From Phocaeicola_A sp036804505 (GTDB lineage: Bacteria > Bacteroidota > Bacteroidia > Bacteroidales > Bacteroidaceae): a stretch of DNA of 64,000 nucleotides. Where the stretch lies: the NCBI GenBank assembly GCA_036804505.1, contig DAIRSI010000014.1, positions 35,395 to 99,394 of the forward strand, in the 5' to 3' direction. Positions 37,573 through 46,485 of this stretch are shown piece by piece. The translations under genes and the position numbers were made by a program. The notes below the pieces were generated by a model. The model worked only from the letters and a program-made list of their open reading frames with translations, did no database searches and was not told the DNA's origin. How positions within the stretch are numbered: position 1 is the first letter of the stretch; each line of letters opens with the position of its first letter.

Positions 37573-39214
37573 TCTCAATTCCCTGTTCTTTACAAAGCTG
37601 GACTGCCAGTTCCTTGAGTCTGAATTTTTGTATCTTTCCGCTTCCTGTCATCGGGAATTCCTTGATGAAGAAGGCGTATTTAGGAATCTTGTAACGGGCA
37701 ATGTTTCCCATGCAGAATTCGCGGATATCCATCAGACTCATTTCCACACCTTCGTGCAATATGACGAATGCCCCTACTTCTTCTCCATATTTTGGGGAAG
37801 GAACACCTGCAACTTGCACATCTTTGATTCCCGGCATCTTATAGAGGAATTCTTCTATTTCACGCGGGTAGATATTTTCACCTCCACGGATAATCATATC
37901 CTTAATTCTGCCTGTGATGCGGTAGTTGCCGTCGGGGTCTTTCACTCCAAGGTCACCCGAATGCAGGAAACCGTTTTTGTCGATGGTTTCGGCTGTAGCT
38001 TCCGGATTCTTGTAGTACCCTTTCATATTATTGTAACCGCGGTTGCACATTTCGCCTTGAACACCTACCGGACATTCCTCTCCTGTTTCGGGGTCTAGAA
38101 CTTTCACTTCGGTGAATTCGAAATCATAACCTACGGTAGTACAACGAGTCTCAAACGGTTGGTCAATGCGGCTATGTGTCATTCCGGGCGATGCTTCGGT
38201 AAGACCATACACGCTGGTTACCTTCATAAACATTTTTGTTTCAACCTGTTTCACCAGTTCTATAGGACAGAGTGAACCAGCCATAATACCTGTACGCAAA
38301 CAGGAAAGATCGAACATATCGAACATCGGATGATTCAGTTCGGCTATGAACATGGTTGGAACACCGTAAACAGCAGTACAACGTTCCTTGTGTATAGATG
38401 CAAGTACTACCAGCGGGTCAAAACGTTCTACCATTACCTGGGTGGCTCCGTGGGTAAGGATGTTCATTGTGGCCAGCACCACGCCAAAGCAATGGAACAA
38501 AGGCACGCAGCAACATAACTTGTCTGCAGAGGTGAACTTCATGTGTTCTCCAGTCAAAAAACCGTTGTTGGCAATGTTATGATGAGACAACATGACACCC
38601 TTGGGGAAGCCTGTGGTTCCGGATGTATATTGCATGTTGACAACGTCATGGCAGCTTACGTGCGATTCCATTTCGCGTAGTTCCGTATCATCCGTGTTCT
38701 TGCCAACCAATAGAATTTCTGATGAATTATACATGCCTCTGTACTTTTCGGCTCCAAGGAAAATGACGTTTCTCATTTCAGGGAAGCGTTCGCTGTGGAG
38801 ATGTCCGCGCTGACAGGTGCGGAGTTCAGGAAGCATCTTATAGACCATATCAACAAAACTGCTGTCTTTTTCACCGTCAACGATGCAAAGAGTGTGCATA
38901 TCCGAGTTACTGCACAAGTATTCAAGTTCATGTTGCTTGTAACTTGTGTTTACGGTTACATAGACGGCTCCAATTTTGGCGCATGCATACAGCAAGGTAA
39001 GCCAATCGGGTACGTTGGCTGCCCAAATACCCACATGAGTACCCTTCTTTACACCGATGGAAATGAGCCCTTTTGCCATGTCGTCGATTCGTTCGTTGAA
39101 TTGCTTCCAGGTGAAACGGAGATTGCGATCGGAATAAACAATGTATTCCTTGTCAGGAGTTACTTCGGCCCAATGTTCCACCCACTGTCCGAGAGTTCTG
39201 TTAGATAATTCCAT
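37565..39214 (-). CDS. AMP-dependent acyl-CoA synthetase
   Basis: 549-residue adenylate-forming ligase that activates a carboxylic acid with ATP and transfers it to CoA, probably a fatty or short branched acid. Motifs: P-loop YTSGTTGFPKGVMLSH, VYGLTEASPG, GYYKNPEATAETID, LHSGDLGVKDPDGNYRITGR, KDMIIRGGENIYPREIEEFLY and the catalytic Lys region TGSGKIQKFRLKE. No membrane segment. The XRE-cupin regulator ends 15 bp upstream, an arrangement frequent in Bacteroidota, so the pair is probably auto-regulated by an acid-derived ligand. Confidence 0.93.
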   Translation of the reverse strand: MELSNRTLGQWVEHWAEVTPDKEYIVYSDRNLRFTWKQFNERIDDMAKGLISIGVKKGTHVGIWAANVPDWLTLLYACAKIGAVYVTVNTSYKQHELEYLCSNSDMHTLCIVDGEKDSSFVDMVYKMLPELRTCQRGHLHSERFPEMRNVIFLGAEKYRGMYNSSEILLVGKNTDDTELREMESHVSCHDVVNMQYTSGTTGFPKGVMLSHHNIANNGFLTGEHMKFTSADKLCCCVPLFHCFGVVLATMNILTHGATQVMVERFDPLVVLASIHKERCTAVYGVPTMFIAELNHPMFDMFDLSCLRTGIMAGSLCPIELVKQVETKMFMKVTSVYGLTEASPGMTHSRIDQPFETRCTTVGYDFEFTEVKVLDPETGEECPVGVQGEMCNRGYNNMKGYYKNPEATAETIDKNGFLHSGDLGVKDPDGNYRITGRIKDMIIRGGENIYPREIEEFLYKMPGIKDVQVAGVPSPKYGEEVGAFVILHEGVEMSLMDIREFCMGNIARYKIPKYAFFIKEFPMTGSGKIQKFRLKELAVQLCKEQGIEII

Positions 39215-39229
39215 TTTCAGATGATATGA

Positions 39230-39805
39230 TTAAATCGGAGTATAAACTACAGCCAATATGCGGGCCTCACATTCTTTATAAGCATGTACGTGATGAGGAA
39301 TAATGGAATCATAATAGATGCTGTCTCCTTCTTCGAGTTTGTAATCGGACTTTCCATAAGTGACCTCGACCGTGCCGCTGAGTACAAAGATGAATTCTTC
39401 ACCTTCGTGTGAGGATGTCTCGAATTTTTCATCATTGCTTGGAGTTACATTAATGAGAAATGGTTCCATGTGACGGTCGTTCTTGGATTGTGCAAGTGAC
39501 TGATATTCCATGTGGGTACGTCCTTCTGCGGCATTGTTGGAGAAACTGATGGTTTCTACGGCACCGCCTTTGCGACAGATTACCGGTCCTGCATCTTCCG
39601 CATCGTCCATAAAGGTCCCTAAGCGTACACCCAGGGCACGAGCTATTTTTATGAGTGGAGATAGAGAAGGCAAACACTTGTTTTCTTCTATTCTCTCTAT
39701 TTGATCAATACTGAGGCCAGATTGTTCGGCCAGTTGTTCCAGGGTAATGGATTTTCCCTCACGAAGCGATTTTATTTTCGCGCCAACTTTGTTACTTTTA
39801 TCCAT
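39230..39805 (-). CDS. XRE-family transcriptional regulator with cupin domain
   Basis: 191 residues. N-terminal helix-turn-helix (about 8-65; KIKSLREGKSITLEQLAEQSGLS, LPSLSPLIKIARAL) and C-terminal cupin_2 (about 110-188; HEGEEFIFVLSGTVEVTYG, LEEGDSIYYDSIIPHHV). In this family the cupin binds a small metabolite. It leads the operon with the acyl-CoA ligase. The promoter at 39833-39864 is full consensus and contains an inverted repeat between -33 and -7 suited to autorepression. Confidence 0.9.
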   Translation of the reverse strand: MDKSNKVGAKIKSLREGKSITLEQLAEQSGLSIDQIERIEENKCLPSLSPLIKIARALGVRLGTFMDDAEDAGPVICRKGGAVETISFSNNAAEGRTHMEYQSLAQSKNDRHMEPFLINVTPSNDEKFETSSHEGEEFIFVLSGTVEVTYGKSDYKLEEGDSIYYDSIIPHHVHAYKECEARILAVVYTPI

Positions 39806-39832
39806 TTTCTTTTAGATTCAAAAAATTTTCGG

Positions 39833-39864
39833 CAAAGTTAAACCTTTCTTTAAGTTTAAACAAA
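39833..39864 (-). promoter_or_regulatory. Promoter with embedded operator of the XRE-cupin/acyl-CoA ligase operon
   Basis: On the minus strand TTTG (39864-39861), a 20-bp spacer, then TAACTTTG (39840-39833). Within and around the spacer the inverted repeat GTTAAAC (39837-39843)/GTTTAAAC (39854-39861) could bind the dimeric XRE protein and block polymerase. Confidence 0.65.
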
Positions 39865-39921
39865 AAAAATGTGATAAAATATAATTAGAATATGATTTTT
39901 TGCTTTTCAATTTGATGTAAA

Positions 39922-40593
39922 TCATTCAAAATCATCAATGGTGAAATTTGTAAAGTCGGCAAAACGTTTGGCTTGTCGGAAAATCTCTTCAATACGGTCC
40001 AATAATGTTTCTGTGTGCTCCAGAAAGAAAGAATCCGGAACCGGACAATAAAGACTATAGTCTTTAGGACGCAGATAATCAATGTATTTAAAGTCTTTCG
40101 GAAATCCAATCGGTGTAGTCTTTACTTTCTCCTCTCCTACAGTGGGAAAGAAACGCTTGAAAGCAGGGTCTTCCACGATGGCAAGATACTCTTCAATATT
40201 GTCCATGACTGCTTGACGCACAGCTTTGAGTATATTGGATGGCCAGATATAGCTGCCTCCGCACAGCATACAGTTCCCGGGCTCTATCTGGAGATAATAT
40301 CCGCAATGGACTGATTTTTTTCCATGGGCGTTTACGTAGGCCCCCATGTGTGTCTTGTAGGGTGTTTTGTCTTCTGAAAAACGAATATCTCGGTAGATGC
40401 GGTAGGTACACTGTGAAGGAACCATGCCACGGACTTCTTCATCAAAAGTACCGATACGAGTTATCAATGCTGCGGTAAAGACCTCGAATTCGGCTTTGGC
40501 TGCTTCATATTCATCTTTGTGTGCGTGGAACCATTCCCGGTTGTTGTTATTTCCTACGTCTTTCAGAAATTGGTAAATTAATTTCGTATTCAT
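39922..40593 (-). CDS. DUF2461-family protein
   Basis: 223 residues from the ATG at 40593; an upstream in-frame extension would add 40 residues with a spurious hydrophobic stretch and is rejected. Family features: LIYQFLKDVGNNNNREWFHAHKDEY, YRIYRDIRFSEDKTPYKTHMGAYV, YYLQIEPGNCMLCGG and IGFPKDFKYIDYLRPKDY. DUF2461 proteins are widespread, small, cytosolic and of unknown function. Its -7 box (minus strand 40617-40624, TATTTTTG) lies 23 bp upstream. It is divergent from the histidine phosphatase. Confidence 0.9.
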   Translation of the reverse strand: MNTKLIYQFLKDVGNNNNREWFHAHKDEYEAAKAEFEVFTAALITRIGTFDEEVRGMVPSQCTYRIYRDIRFSEDKTPYKTHMGAYVNAHGKKSVHCGYYLQIEPGNCMLCGGSYIWPSNILKAVRQAVMDNIEEYLAIVEDPAFKRFFPTVGEEKVKTTPIGFPKDFKYIDYLRPKDYSLYCPVPDSFFLEHTETLLDRIEEIFRQAKRFADFTNFTIDDFE

Positions 40594-40700
40594 GGATTGT
40601 TCTGTTTTTTGTAAGGCAAAAATACTTGATTTTGTTGAGAAAAACAGTATTGCAGAACAAAATAAATTTCTTTTGACAAGAAAGATTGAGCGGAAATATA

Positions 40701-40708
40701 TATTTTTG
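40701..40708 (+). promoter_or_regulatory. -7 element of the histidine phosphatase gene
   Basis: TATTTTTG matches TAnnTTTG and stands only 8 bp before the ATG at 40717, so the message would have almost no leader. Confidence 0.5.
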
Positions 40709-40716
40709 CACAAGTT

Positions 40717-41226
40717 ATGATTACACTCTATTTAGTCCGTCACGGCGAAACGGAAGAAAACGCCGCCCATATTCTTCAGGGACAGACACCCGGTCATTTG
40801 TCTTCTTTGGGAAGGGAACAGACCGAGATGCTTCGCGATTCACTTCGTGATGTCCATTTCGACGTTTTGGTGAGCAGTGATTTGAAAAGGTGTCTCGACA
40901 CTGCATGTATTTTGAATGAGGAGAGAAACTTGCCTGTGCATCAGACAAAGTTACTCAGGGAACGAGATTGGGGTAGTTTCACCGGAAAGATGATACCTAC
41001 TCTGCAAGGCATAGCTTTTCCGGATGATGTGGAGACTGTAGATGCCATGTTGGAACGTTCGGCAGCTTTCATCAAATATCTCAAGGATAATTTTGATGGA
41101 CTGACAGTTCTTGCCGTAGGTCACGGACTTGTTGACAGAGCCGTTCAATCGATCGTTTTGAACAAACCGATGAAGGATATTGAAAGGATGGGTAATGCCA
41201 CTTGCCGTATTCTTGAAATCAGATAA
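40717..41226 (+). CDS. Histidine phosphatase superfamily protein
   Basis: 169-residue phosphoglycerate-mutase-like phosphatase. The phospho-acceptor His9 lies in LVRHGETEEN; the other core residues follow: Arg in SSDLKRCLDTA, Glu in LLRERDWG, and the late His in VGHGLVDRA. It is shorter than true phosphoglycerate mutase, so an alpha-ribazole-phosphatase-like or general phosphatase role is more likely. A stand-alone gene; the convergent peptidase ends 9 bp away. Confidence 0.88.
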   Translation: MITLYLVRHGETEENAAHILQGQTPGHLSSLGREQTEMLRDSLRDVHFDVLVSSDLKRCLDTACILNEERNLPVHQTKLLRERDWGSFTGKMIPTLQGIAFPDDVETVDAMLERSAAFIKYLKDNFDGLTVLAVGHGLVDRAVQSIVLNKPMKDIERMGNATCRILEIR

Positions 41227-41235
41227 TTGTTTTTC

Positions 41236-42921
41236 TTATCTTCTTTTTACGGGTATTATCTGTGGTCTTCCCAAAGGCTTCAGATTTTGTGGAGAAAGTA
41301 TGTTGTGGAAACTTCGGCTGATGGTTGTCCTGTTCACAGCATCGTAGTTTGTGAACTTGTCATAATCATAAACATAATTGCCTTTGTTAGCAATGAAAAA
41401 TATTCTTTTGTAGATAGCTTCACGGGATGGTGCATTAAATACTCCGGTATTGTCTAGCATAATGCTTGTTTCGGTGGCTCTGTAAACCCCCTTTGTGTAA
41501 GTAGAGGCACCTTCGTAAGTTCCGATGTTTTCTTTTGCATAACGATTATCGGCGGAAAAGGTCTTCCAGAACGTCTGGGTCACATCTGCATGAATGTCCA
41601 CATTCCGGCAGATTCCGTAGCTTTGGTACAGTTGGAGTTTGCTTTTAGCAGCTTCTGTAATGGTTCCTTGGCTTTGGTAGTAATATTCATCATCCAATTT
41701 ACCGAGACCGTGTCCGATAGCTTCATGGTGCAATACTTGCTCGAATCCTACTCCTCCATAGATCTCAGAATCTGTCATTGGTACGTATGCGATGGAAACT
41801 CCTGTTGGAATGTCCGTCTTTACTTCGTTGTAATACATGGAACAGGTTCCTGCATAGTCAGGTGAGTTGAGTACAACGATAATGAGTGTATTGTCCAAAT
41901 CAATTTGTGAATTTGCTTTCTTGGCATAATTCTGGCATTTTCCGTCTTTTCCGGTAATGAGGGTTCCTCCTCCAAATGTACATCCGAAAGCAGTGGCAGT
42001 GGAAGTTGTGTCTGTACTCAGTGCGAAACTGTTGTATCGGGAAACGGCTTTTACACTATACACATCGAAATATTCGCGAAAAGACTTTGTCGGTTCTATA
42101 TTGAAGAAATAGTTCATGGCCTCGTTCATAGCCTTGTCGTATGTACCGTCAGCGATGTCTTTATCAAGGAAACCGTCGCCCATAATTACAAGTGGTATTC
42201 CATCCCCAAGTGTATGTGACTGCATAAGAGTTGTTTGGCCGTCGGCAGAATAATCCGTTGATTCACCTGTTGCACCGGCTTGCTGCGTGATGGATATGAT
42301 GGAGGAACGTAGCCCGTTGTATTCCAACTGCATATAACCGGTCCTGCTTGCATGAGTCAGGTTTCTATTGAGCTTGAGGGTCATTGTCCACTGGTGTTCA
42401 CTTGTCTGTTCCAGTTTGCCGATGCCTTTGATGATAGCTTTTCCAATCAGGGAATCACTGTAAGCCTTTATTTCACTCTTTTGGGCAAAAGTCTTGAATG
42501 ACAGGGTAAGTAAAGAATCATTTACTCCTACGTTGAAATAAGTACTTCCCATTTTGAAGGCAGGCATTTGTGTAACTGTTACCTGACGGGTTATATCTCC
42601 GGAAGTTAGAGTAAGAATTGTGCTTCTTTCGGAATTGGTAAAGTCGAGATTATGGTTTGCAGAAAGTGTAACCGTCACATTACCTCCTTTTCCACTGGAT
42701 GGTGACACATTTACCCACCAGATGGAATCGTTTTTTTCCAGAGTCCAGTTAGTGGCGCTACTGAATGAAAAGGTCGCGGTAGAAGTACTGAAACAATCCA
42801 GATTAACCGACACGGATGTGGCATTGTCTGGAAATGTGATTTCTGGGTCGATATCTTTTGCACAATTGCTGAAAGATATAACCAATAAAAGGACTAATGT
42901 CAGATGGAAAAGTTTTCTCAT
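41236..42921 (-). CDS. Secreted M64-family metallopeptidase lipoprotein with BACON domains
   Basis: 561 residues. Lipoprotein signal with Cys20 (SFSNC). Two BACON-type immunoglobulin-like domains (about 35-115, with SSATNWTLEKND, WWVNVSPSSGKGG, VTVTQ, and about 125-215), then an IgA-peptidase M64 domain (about 220-540). The zinc motif is HEAIGHGLGKLDDEY, with HExxH at residues 399-403. The opening GDGIPLVIMGDGFLDKD and AVSRYNSF are typical of M64. Known members cleave immunoglobulin A or mucin glycoproteins, so host glycoprotein degradation is a fair guess. A -7 box (minus strand, 42944-42951, TAGTTTTG) lies 22 bp upstream. Single-gene unit. Confidence 0.92.
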   Translation of the reverse strand: MRKLFHLTLVLLLVISFSNCAKDIDPEITFPDNATSVSVNLDCFSTSTATFSFSSATNWTLEKNDSIWWVNVSPSSGKGGNVTVTLSANHNLDFTNSERSTILTLTSGDITRQVTVTQMPAFKMGSTYFNVGVNDSLLTLSFKTFAQKSEIKAYSDSLIGKAIIKGIGKLEQTSEHQWTMTLKLNRNLTHASRTGYMQLEYNGLRSSIISITQQAGATGESTDYSADGQTTLMQSHTLGDGIPLVIMGDGFLDKDIADGTYDKAMNEAMNYFFNIEPTKSFREYFDVYSVKAVSRYNSFALSTDTTSTATAFGCTFGGGTLITGKDGKCQNYAKKANSQIDLDNTLIIVVLNSPDYAGTCSMYYNEVKTDIPTGVSIAYVPMTDSEIYGGVGFEQVLHHEAIGHGLGKLDDEYYYQSQGTITEAAKSKLQLYQSYGICRNVDIHADVTQTFWKTFSADNRYAKENIGTYEGASTYTKGVYRATETSIMLDNTGVFNAPSREAIYKRIFFIANKGNYVYDYDKFTNYDAVNRTTISRSFHNILSPQNLKPLGRPQIIPVKRR

Positions 42922-43080
42922 GTAAATCTGTTTTGTTACAATGCAAAACTACGACAAAAAAATGAGAATAAGCCTAATGTGGAATTTATTTCCCCTAAAA
43001 GAGTATCCTTCTATATAATATATATAATTAGGTGTGTTGTGTCAAAAAGAAATTTTATTTTAAAAAAAAAGATGATTTTG

Positions 43081-43111
43081 TTTGTTGGATAGAAAATAAG
43101 TATTACTTTTG
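43081..43111 (+). promoter_or_regulatory. Promoter of the trp operon
   Basis: TTTG at 43081-43084, a 19-bp spacer, then TACTTTTG at 43104-43111: full Bacteroides consensus. Transcription should begin near 43118, some 15 nt before the leader peptide ATG. Confidence 0.75.
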
Positions 43112-43132
43112 TCGCATTAAACAGAAAATGAA

Positions 43133-43192
43133 ATGAAAAGAACAGTCAATACATATTGGTGGTGGCGCTACTTACAACTCATAAAGTCGTAG
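43133..43192 (+). CDS. trpL: trp leader peptide with three consecutive Trp codons
   Basis: A 19-residue ORF, MKRTVNTYWWWRYLQLIKS, ending in TAG at 43190-43192. Three TGG codons in a row (43157-43165) sit just upstream of a perfect terminator hairpin and the trp structural genes. This is the classic design for attenuation: ribosome stalling at Trp codons when charged tRNA-Trp is scarce prevents the terminator. It follows directly after a consensus promoter. The alternative antiterminator structure is not obvious by eye. Confidence 0.85.
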   Translation: MKRTVNTYWWWRYLQLIKS

Positions 43193-43240
43193 GGAGTTCA
43201 GACCATGTATATGTATAGATGAATCTAAGGATATAGTAAT

Positions 43241-43275
43241 AAAGGCCTGTCGTACTTACGACAGGCCTTTTTGTT
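43241..43275 (+). terminator. trp attenuator hairpin
   Basis: AAAGGCCTGTCG (43241-43252) and CGACAGGCCTTT (43259-43270) form a perfect 12-bp stem with a 6-nt loop (TACTTA), followed by a T-rich tract. It lies 49 nt after the leader peptide stop and 40 nt before trpB. Confidence 0.88.
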
Positions 43276-43314
43276 TTAATGCGAATTCAAATCAATAAAA
43301 ATAAACTGAAAACA

Positions 43315-44499
43315 ATGAAAACTTACAATGTCAATGAAGATGGCTTTTATGGAGAATTTGGTGGAGCATATATCCCTGAAATTCTTCATAAATGTGTGGA
43401 AGATTTGAAAAATGCTTATCTCACCATCATGGAGAGCGAGGATTTCAAGAAGCAGTATCATCAGTTGTTGCGTGATTATGTGGGCCGTCCTTCTCCACTC
43501 TACTTTGCATCTCGCCTTTCTCAAAAGTACGGATGTCGGATTTACCTCAAACGTGAGGACTTGAATCATACCGGGGCTCATAAAATCAATAATACAGTCG
43601 GTCAGATTCTGATTGCACGGAAGATGGGTAAAACCCGTATTATTGCTGAAACCGGTGCCGGTCAGCACGGAGTTGCAACGGCCACGGTTTGTGCTTTGAT
43701 GAACATGGAATGCGTGGTCTATATGGGTAAGACGGATGTGGAGCGTCAGCATATCAATGTCGAAAAGATGAAAATGCTTGGAGCTACCGTTGTTCCGGTT
43801 ATGTCAGGCAATATGACTTTGAAAGATGCCACGAACGAGGCTATCCGTGACTGGTGCTGTCATCCGGAAAATACGTTCTACATTATCGGTTCCACTGTAG
43901 GCCCTCATCCCTACCCGGATATGGTGGCACGTTTGCAGAGTGTTATCAGCAAAGAAATTAAAAAACAGATTTTGGAAAAGGAAGGACGTGACTATCCTGA
44001 TTATCTGATGGCGTGTGTAGGCGGAGGCAGCAATGCTGCCGGGACCATTTATCATTACATTGACGATGAGCGTGTAAAGATTGTTTTGGCAGAAGCCGGC
44101 GGATTGGGTATTGATTCCGGCTATACGGCCGCTACCATCCAGCGTGGACGATTAGGCATTATACATGGTTCCCGTACTCTGGTGATGCAGACCGAAGACG
44201 GACAGATTGTGGAGCCCTATTCTCTTTCTGCCGGATTGGATTACCCTGGTATTGGCCCTATTCATGCTAATCTTGCCAAACAGCACCGCGCCACAGTTCT
44301 TGCCGTGAACGATGATGAGGCTTTGAAGGGTGCTTATGAACTTACTCGTCTGGAAGGAATTATTCCAGCTTTGGAATCGGCTCATGCCTTGGGGGCATTG
44401 CCTAAGATGCACTTCAAACCGACGGATGTGGTGGTCCTTACTATCTCGGGACGTGGAGATAAAGATATTGAAACTTACTTGAAACATATAAATGATTAA
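43315..44499 (+). CDS. trpB: Tryptophan synthase beta chain
   Basis: 394 residues from the ATG at 43315 (MKTYNVNEDG); an in-frame ATG at 43279 abuts the attenuator and is rejected. PLP enzyme joining indole and serine to tryptophan, acting with TrpA. PLP Lys90 lies in HTGAHKINN; GVATATVCA and the phosphate-binding loop CVGGGSNAAG follow. Length is normal. It is the first structural gene, after the attenuator; gene order B-E-G-D-C-F-A is the usual one in Bacteroides. 5 bp separate it from trpE. Confidence 0.97.
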   Translation: MKTYNVNEDGFYGEFGGAYIPEILHKCVEDLKNAYLTIMESEDFKKQYHQLLRDYVGRPSPLYFASRLSQKYGCRIYLKREDLNHTGAHKINNTVGQILIARKMGKTRIIAETGAGQHGVATATVCALMNMECVVYMGKTDVERQHINVEKMKMLGATVVPVMSGNMTLKDATNEAIRDWCCHPENTFYIIGSTVGPHPYPDMVARLQSVISKEIKKQILEKEGRDYPDYLMACVGGGSNAAGTIYHYIDDERVKIVLAEAGGLGIDSGYTAATIQRGRLGIIHGSRTLVMQTEDGQIVEPYSLSAGLDYPGIGPIHANLAKQHRATVLAVNDDEALKGAYELTRLEGIIPALESAHALGALPKMHFKPTDVVVLTISGRGDKDIETYLKHIND

Positions 44500-44504
44500 G
44501 CCTT

Positions 44505-45899
44505 ATGTATAAATACAGAACAGAATACCGCTCCATTTTGGGAGACTTGCACACTCCGGTCAGCACATATCTGAAAGTGCGTGATCTTTTTCCTCAGAGT
44601 GTATTGATGGAAAGTTCGGATTATCACGGAAGTGAGAACAATCGCTCGTTCATCGGACTTTGTCCTATTGCCAGCGTGAGTATCAGTCATGGAGAAGCCT
44701 TGTGTAAATTTCCAGACGGGAAAGAAAAGACAACGGCTATCAGTGATGAATATCGTGTGGATAATGCCATCAACGATTTTCTTCATGAGTTTGATGTGGA
44801 AGGTGATTACAGCAATTATTGCGGACTCTACGGTTATACATCCTTTAATGCCGTGAGGTATTTCGAACATATTCCGGTGAAGGACAGTATGGAGGCCAAA
44901 AATGATGCACCCGATATGCACTATATTCTCTATAAGTATATCATCGTGTTCAATGACTTTACCAGTGAGATGGTATTGATCGAGATGCTGAAATCAGGAG
45001 AGAACAATCATTTGAACAGAATACAGACTGCCGTCAACAGTACCAACTTTGCACTGTACGGGTTTCATCCAGTAGGCGAAACCACCAGTACACTTACTGA
45101 TGACGAGCATCGTGCCAATATTCGCAAGGGAATAGCCCATTGCCTTCGAGGAGATGTTTTCCAAATAGTCCTCTCCCGTCGTTTCGTGCAACCGTTCACC
45201 GGCGATGACTTTAAGCTTTATAGGGCTTTGAGAAGCATCAATCCTTCCCCTTATCTTTTCTATTTTGATTTCGGAGGTTTCCGTTTGTTTGGCTCTTCAC
45301 CCGAGACCCACTGCCGCATAGAAGGTCGGAAGGCTTACATTGATCCTATTGCGGGGACAACCCGCCGCACAGGCAATATTGCTGAGGATGACAAGAATGC
45401 TGCATTCCTGCGTAATGATCCTAAAGAGAATGCGGAACACGTGATGCTGGTTGATTTGGCTCGAAATGACTTGAGTCGTAACTGCCATAATGTGAAAGTG
45501 GACTTTTATAAAGACCTCCAATACTACAGTCATGTGATTCATCTCGTGAGTCGTGTGAGCGGGGAACTGGACGAGAACGCTGATCCTATCAAAACTTTTA
45601 TAGATACTTTCCCTGCAGGAACCTTGTCGGGCGCCCCTAAGGTAAGAGCCATGCAGCTTATTAGTGAGTATGAGCCGCACAACCGCGGAGCCTACGGAGG
45701 TTGTATCGGTTTTATCGGACTCAACGGAAGCCTGAACCAGGCCATTACTATCCGCACTTTTGTGAGCCGTAATAATGAACTTTGGTTTCAAGCCGGAGGT
45801 GGTATCGTTGCCAAGAGCAATGTAGAGAGTGAGTTACAAGAGGTTAACAACAAGTTGGGCGCTTTGAAGAAAGCTATCCAACTGGCAGAAAAAATGTAG
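44505..45899 (+). CDS. trpE: Anthranilate synthase component I
   Basis: 464 residues. Chorismate to anthranilate, with ammonia from TrpG. The N-terminal regulatory region has VLMESSDYHG, the counterpart of the tryptophan-binding LLES motif, so feedback inhibition by Trp is likely. The chorismate-binding part has DVFQIVLSRRF, PSPYLFYFDF, FGSSPETHCRIEG, PIAGTTRRTG and GTLSGAPKVRAM. Five bp after trpB and 5 bp before trpG. Confidence 0.97.
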   Translation: MYKYRTEYRSILGDLHTPVSTYLKVRDLFPQSVLMESSDYHGSENNRSFIGLCPIASVSISHGEALCKFPDGKEKTTAISDEYRVDNAINDFLHEFDVEGDYSNYCGLYGYTSFNAVRYFEHIPVKDSMEAKNDAPDMHYILYKYIIVFNDFTSEMVLIEMLKSGENNHLNRIQTAVNSTNFALYGFHPVGETTSTLTDDEHRANIRKGIAHCLRGDVFQIVLSRRFVQPFTGDDFKLYRALRSINPSPYLFYFDFGGFRLFGSSPETHCRIEGRKAYIDPIAGTTRRTGNIAEDDKNAAFLRNDPKENAEHVMLVDLARNDLSRNCHNVKVDFYKDLQYYSHVIHLVSRVSGELDENADPIKTFIDTFPAGTLSGAPKVRAMQLISEYEPHNRGAYGGCIGFIGLNGSLNQAITIRTFVSRNNELWFQAGGGIVAKSNVESELQEVNNKLGALKKAIQLAEKM

Positions 45900-45904
45900 A
45901 TGTT

Positions 45905-46471
45905 ATGAAAAAGATAGTTATCATTGACAATTATGATTCCTTTACGTATAATCTGGCACATTTGGTAAAGGAACTCGGAGCCGAAGTTGACGTAAAACGC
46001 AATGACAAGTTCGAAATGAAGGATTTGGAGCCTTATGACAAGATCATTCTTTCACCGGGTCCGGGCATTCCCTCGGAAGCCGGTCAACTTCTGGATGTGA
46101 TTCGTACTTATGCCGGGAAGAAACCCATGCTTGGTGTCTGCCTGGGACATCAGGCCATTGCCGAGGCTTTCGGTGCAAAACTCATCAATCTGAGTGAGCC
46201 TTTCCATGGAGTGCAAACTTCCATAGGTCACTATAGTAAGGATTATTTGTTCGACGGATTGGAAGATATCATTAAAGTAGGCCGTTATCATTCGTGGGTA
46301 GTTGACAAATCCGGATTCCCTTCTTGTCTTACAATAACTGCAGTGAGTAACGAGGGATATGTGATGGCTTTGAAACATATGGAATATGATATTCACGGAA
46401 TACAGTTCCACCCGGAATCTGTGCTTACACCATGCGGTAAACAAATCATGCAGAATTTTTTAAACCACTAA
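45905..46471 (+). CDS. trpG: Anthranilate synthase component II (glutamine amidotransferase)
   Basis: 188-residue class-I glutamine amidotransferase supplying ammonia to TrpE. Nucleophile Cys79 in GVCLGHQAIAEAFGA; His and Glu in GIQFHPESVLTP. IDNYDSFTYNL and LSPGPGIPSEAG are typical of TrpG/PabA. Not fused to TrpD. In this operon it may also serve para-aminobenzoate synthesis, as seen in some bacteria; that is inference. Confidence 0.96.
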   Translation: MKKIVIIDNYDSFTYNLAHLVKELGAEVDVKRNDKFEMKDLEPYDKIILSPGPGIPSEAGQLLDVIRTYAGKKPMLGVCLGHQAIAEAFGAKLINLSEPFHGVQTSIGHYSKDYLFDGLEDIIKVGRYHSWVVDKSGFPSCLTITAVSNEGYVMALKHMEYDIHGIQFHPESVLTPCGKQIMQNFLNH

Positions 46472-46485
46472 AAACGCAAAAGATT

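Noticed and set aside
43241..43275. Ordinary terminator of an upstream plus-strand gene
   Set aside because: The upstream gene is on the minus strand; the hairpin follows the leader peptide and precedes trpB, so it is an attenuator.
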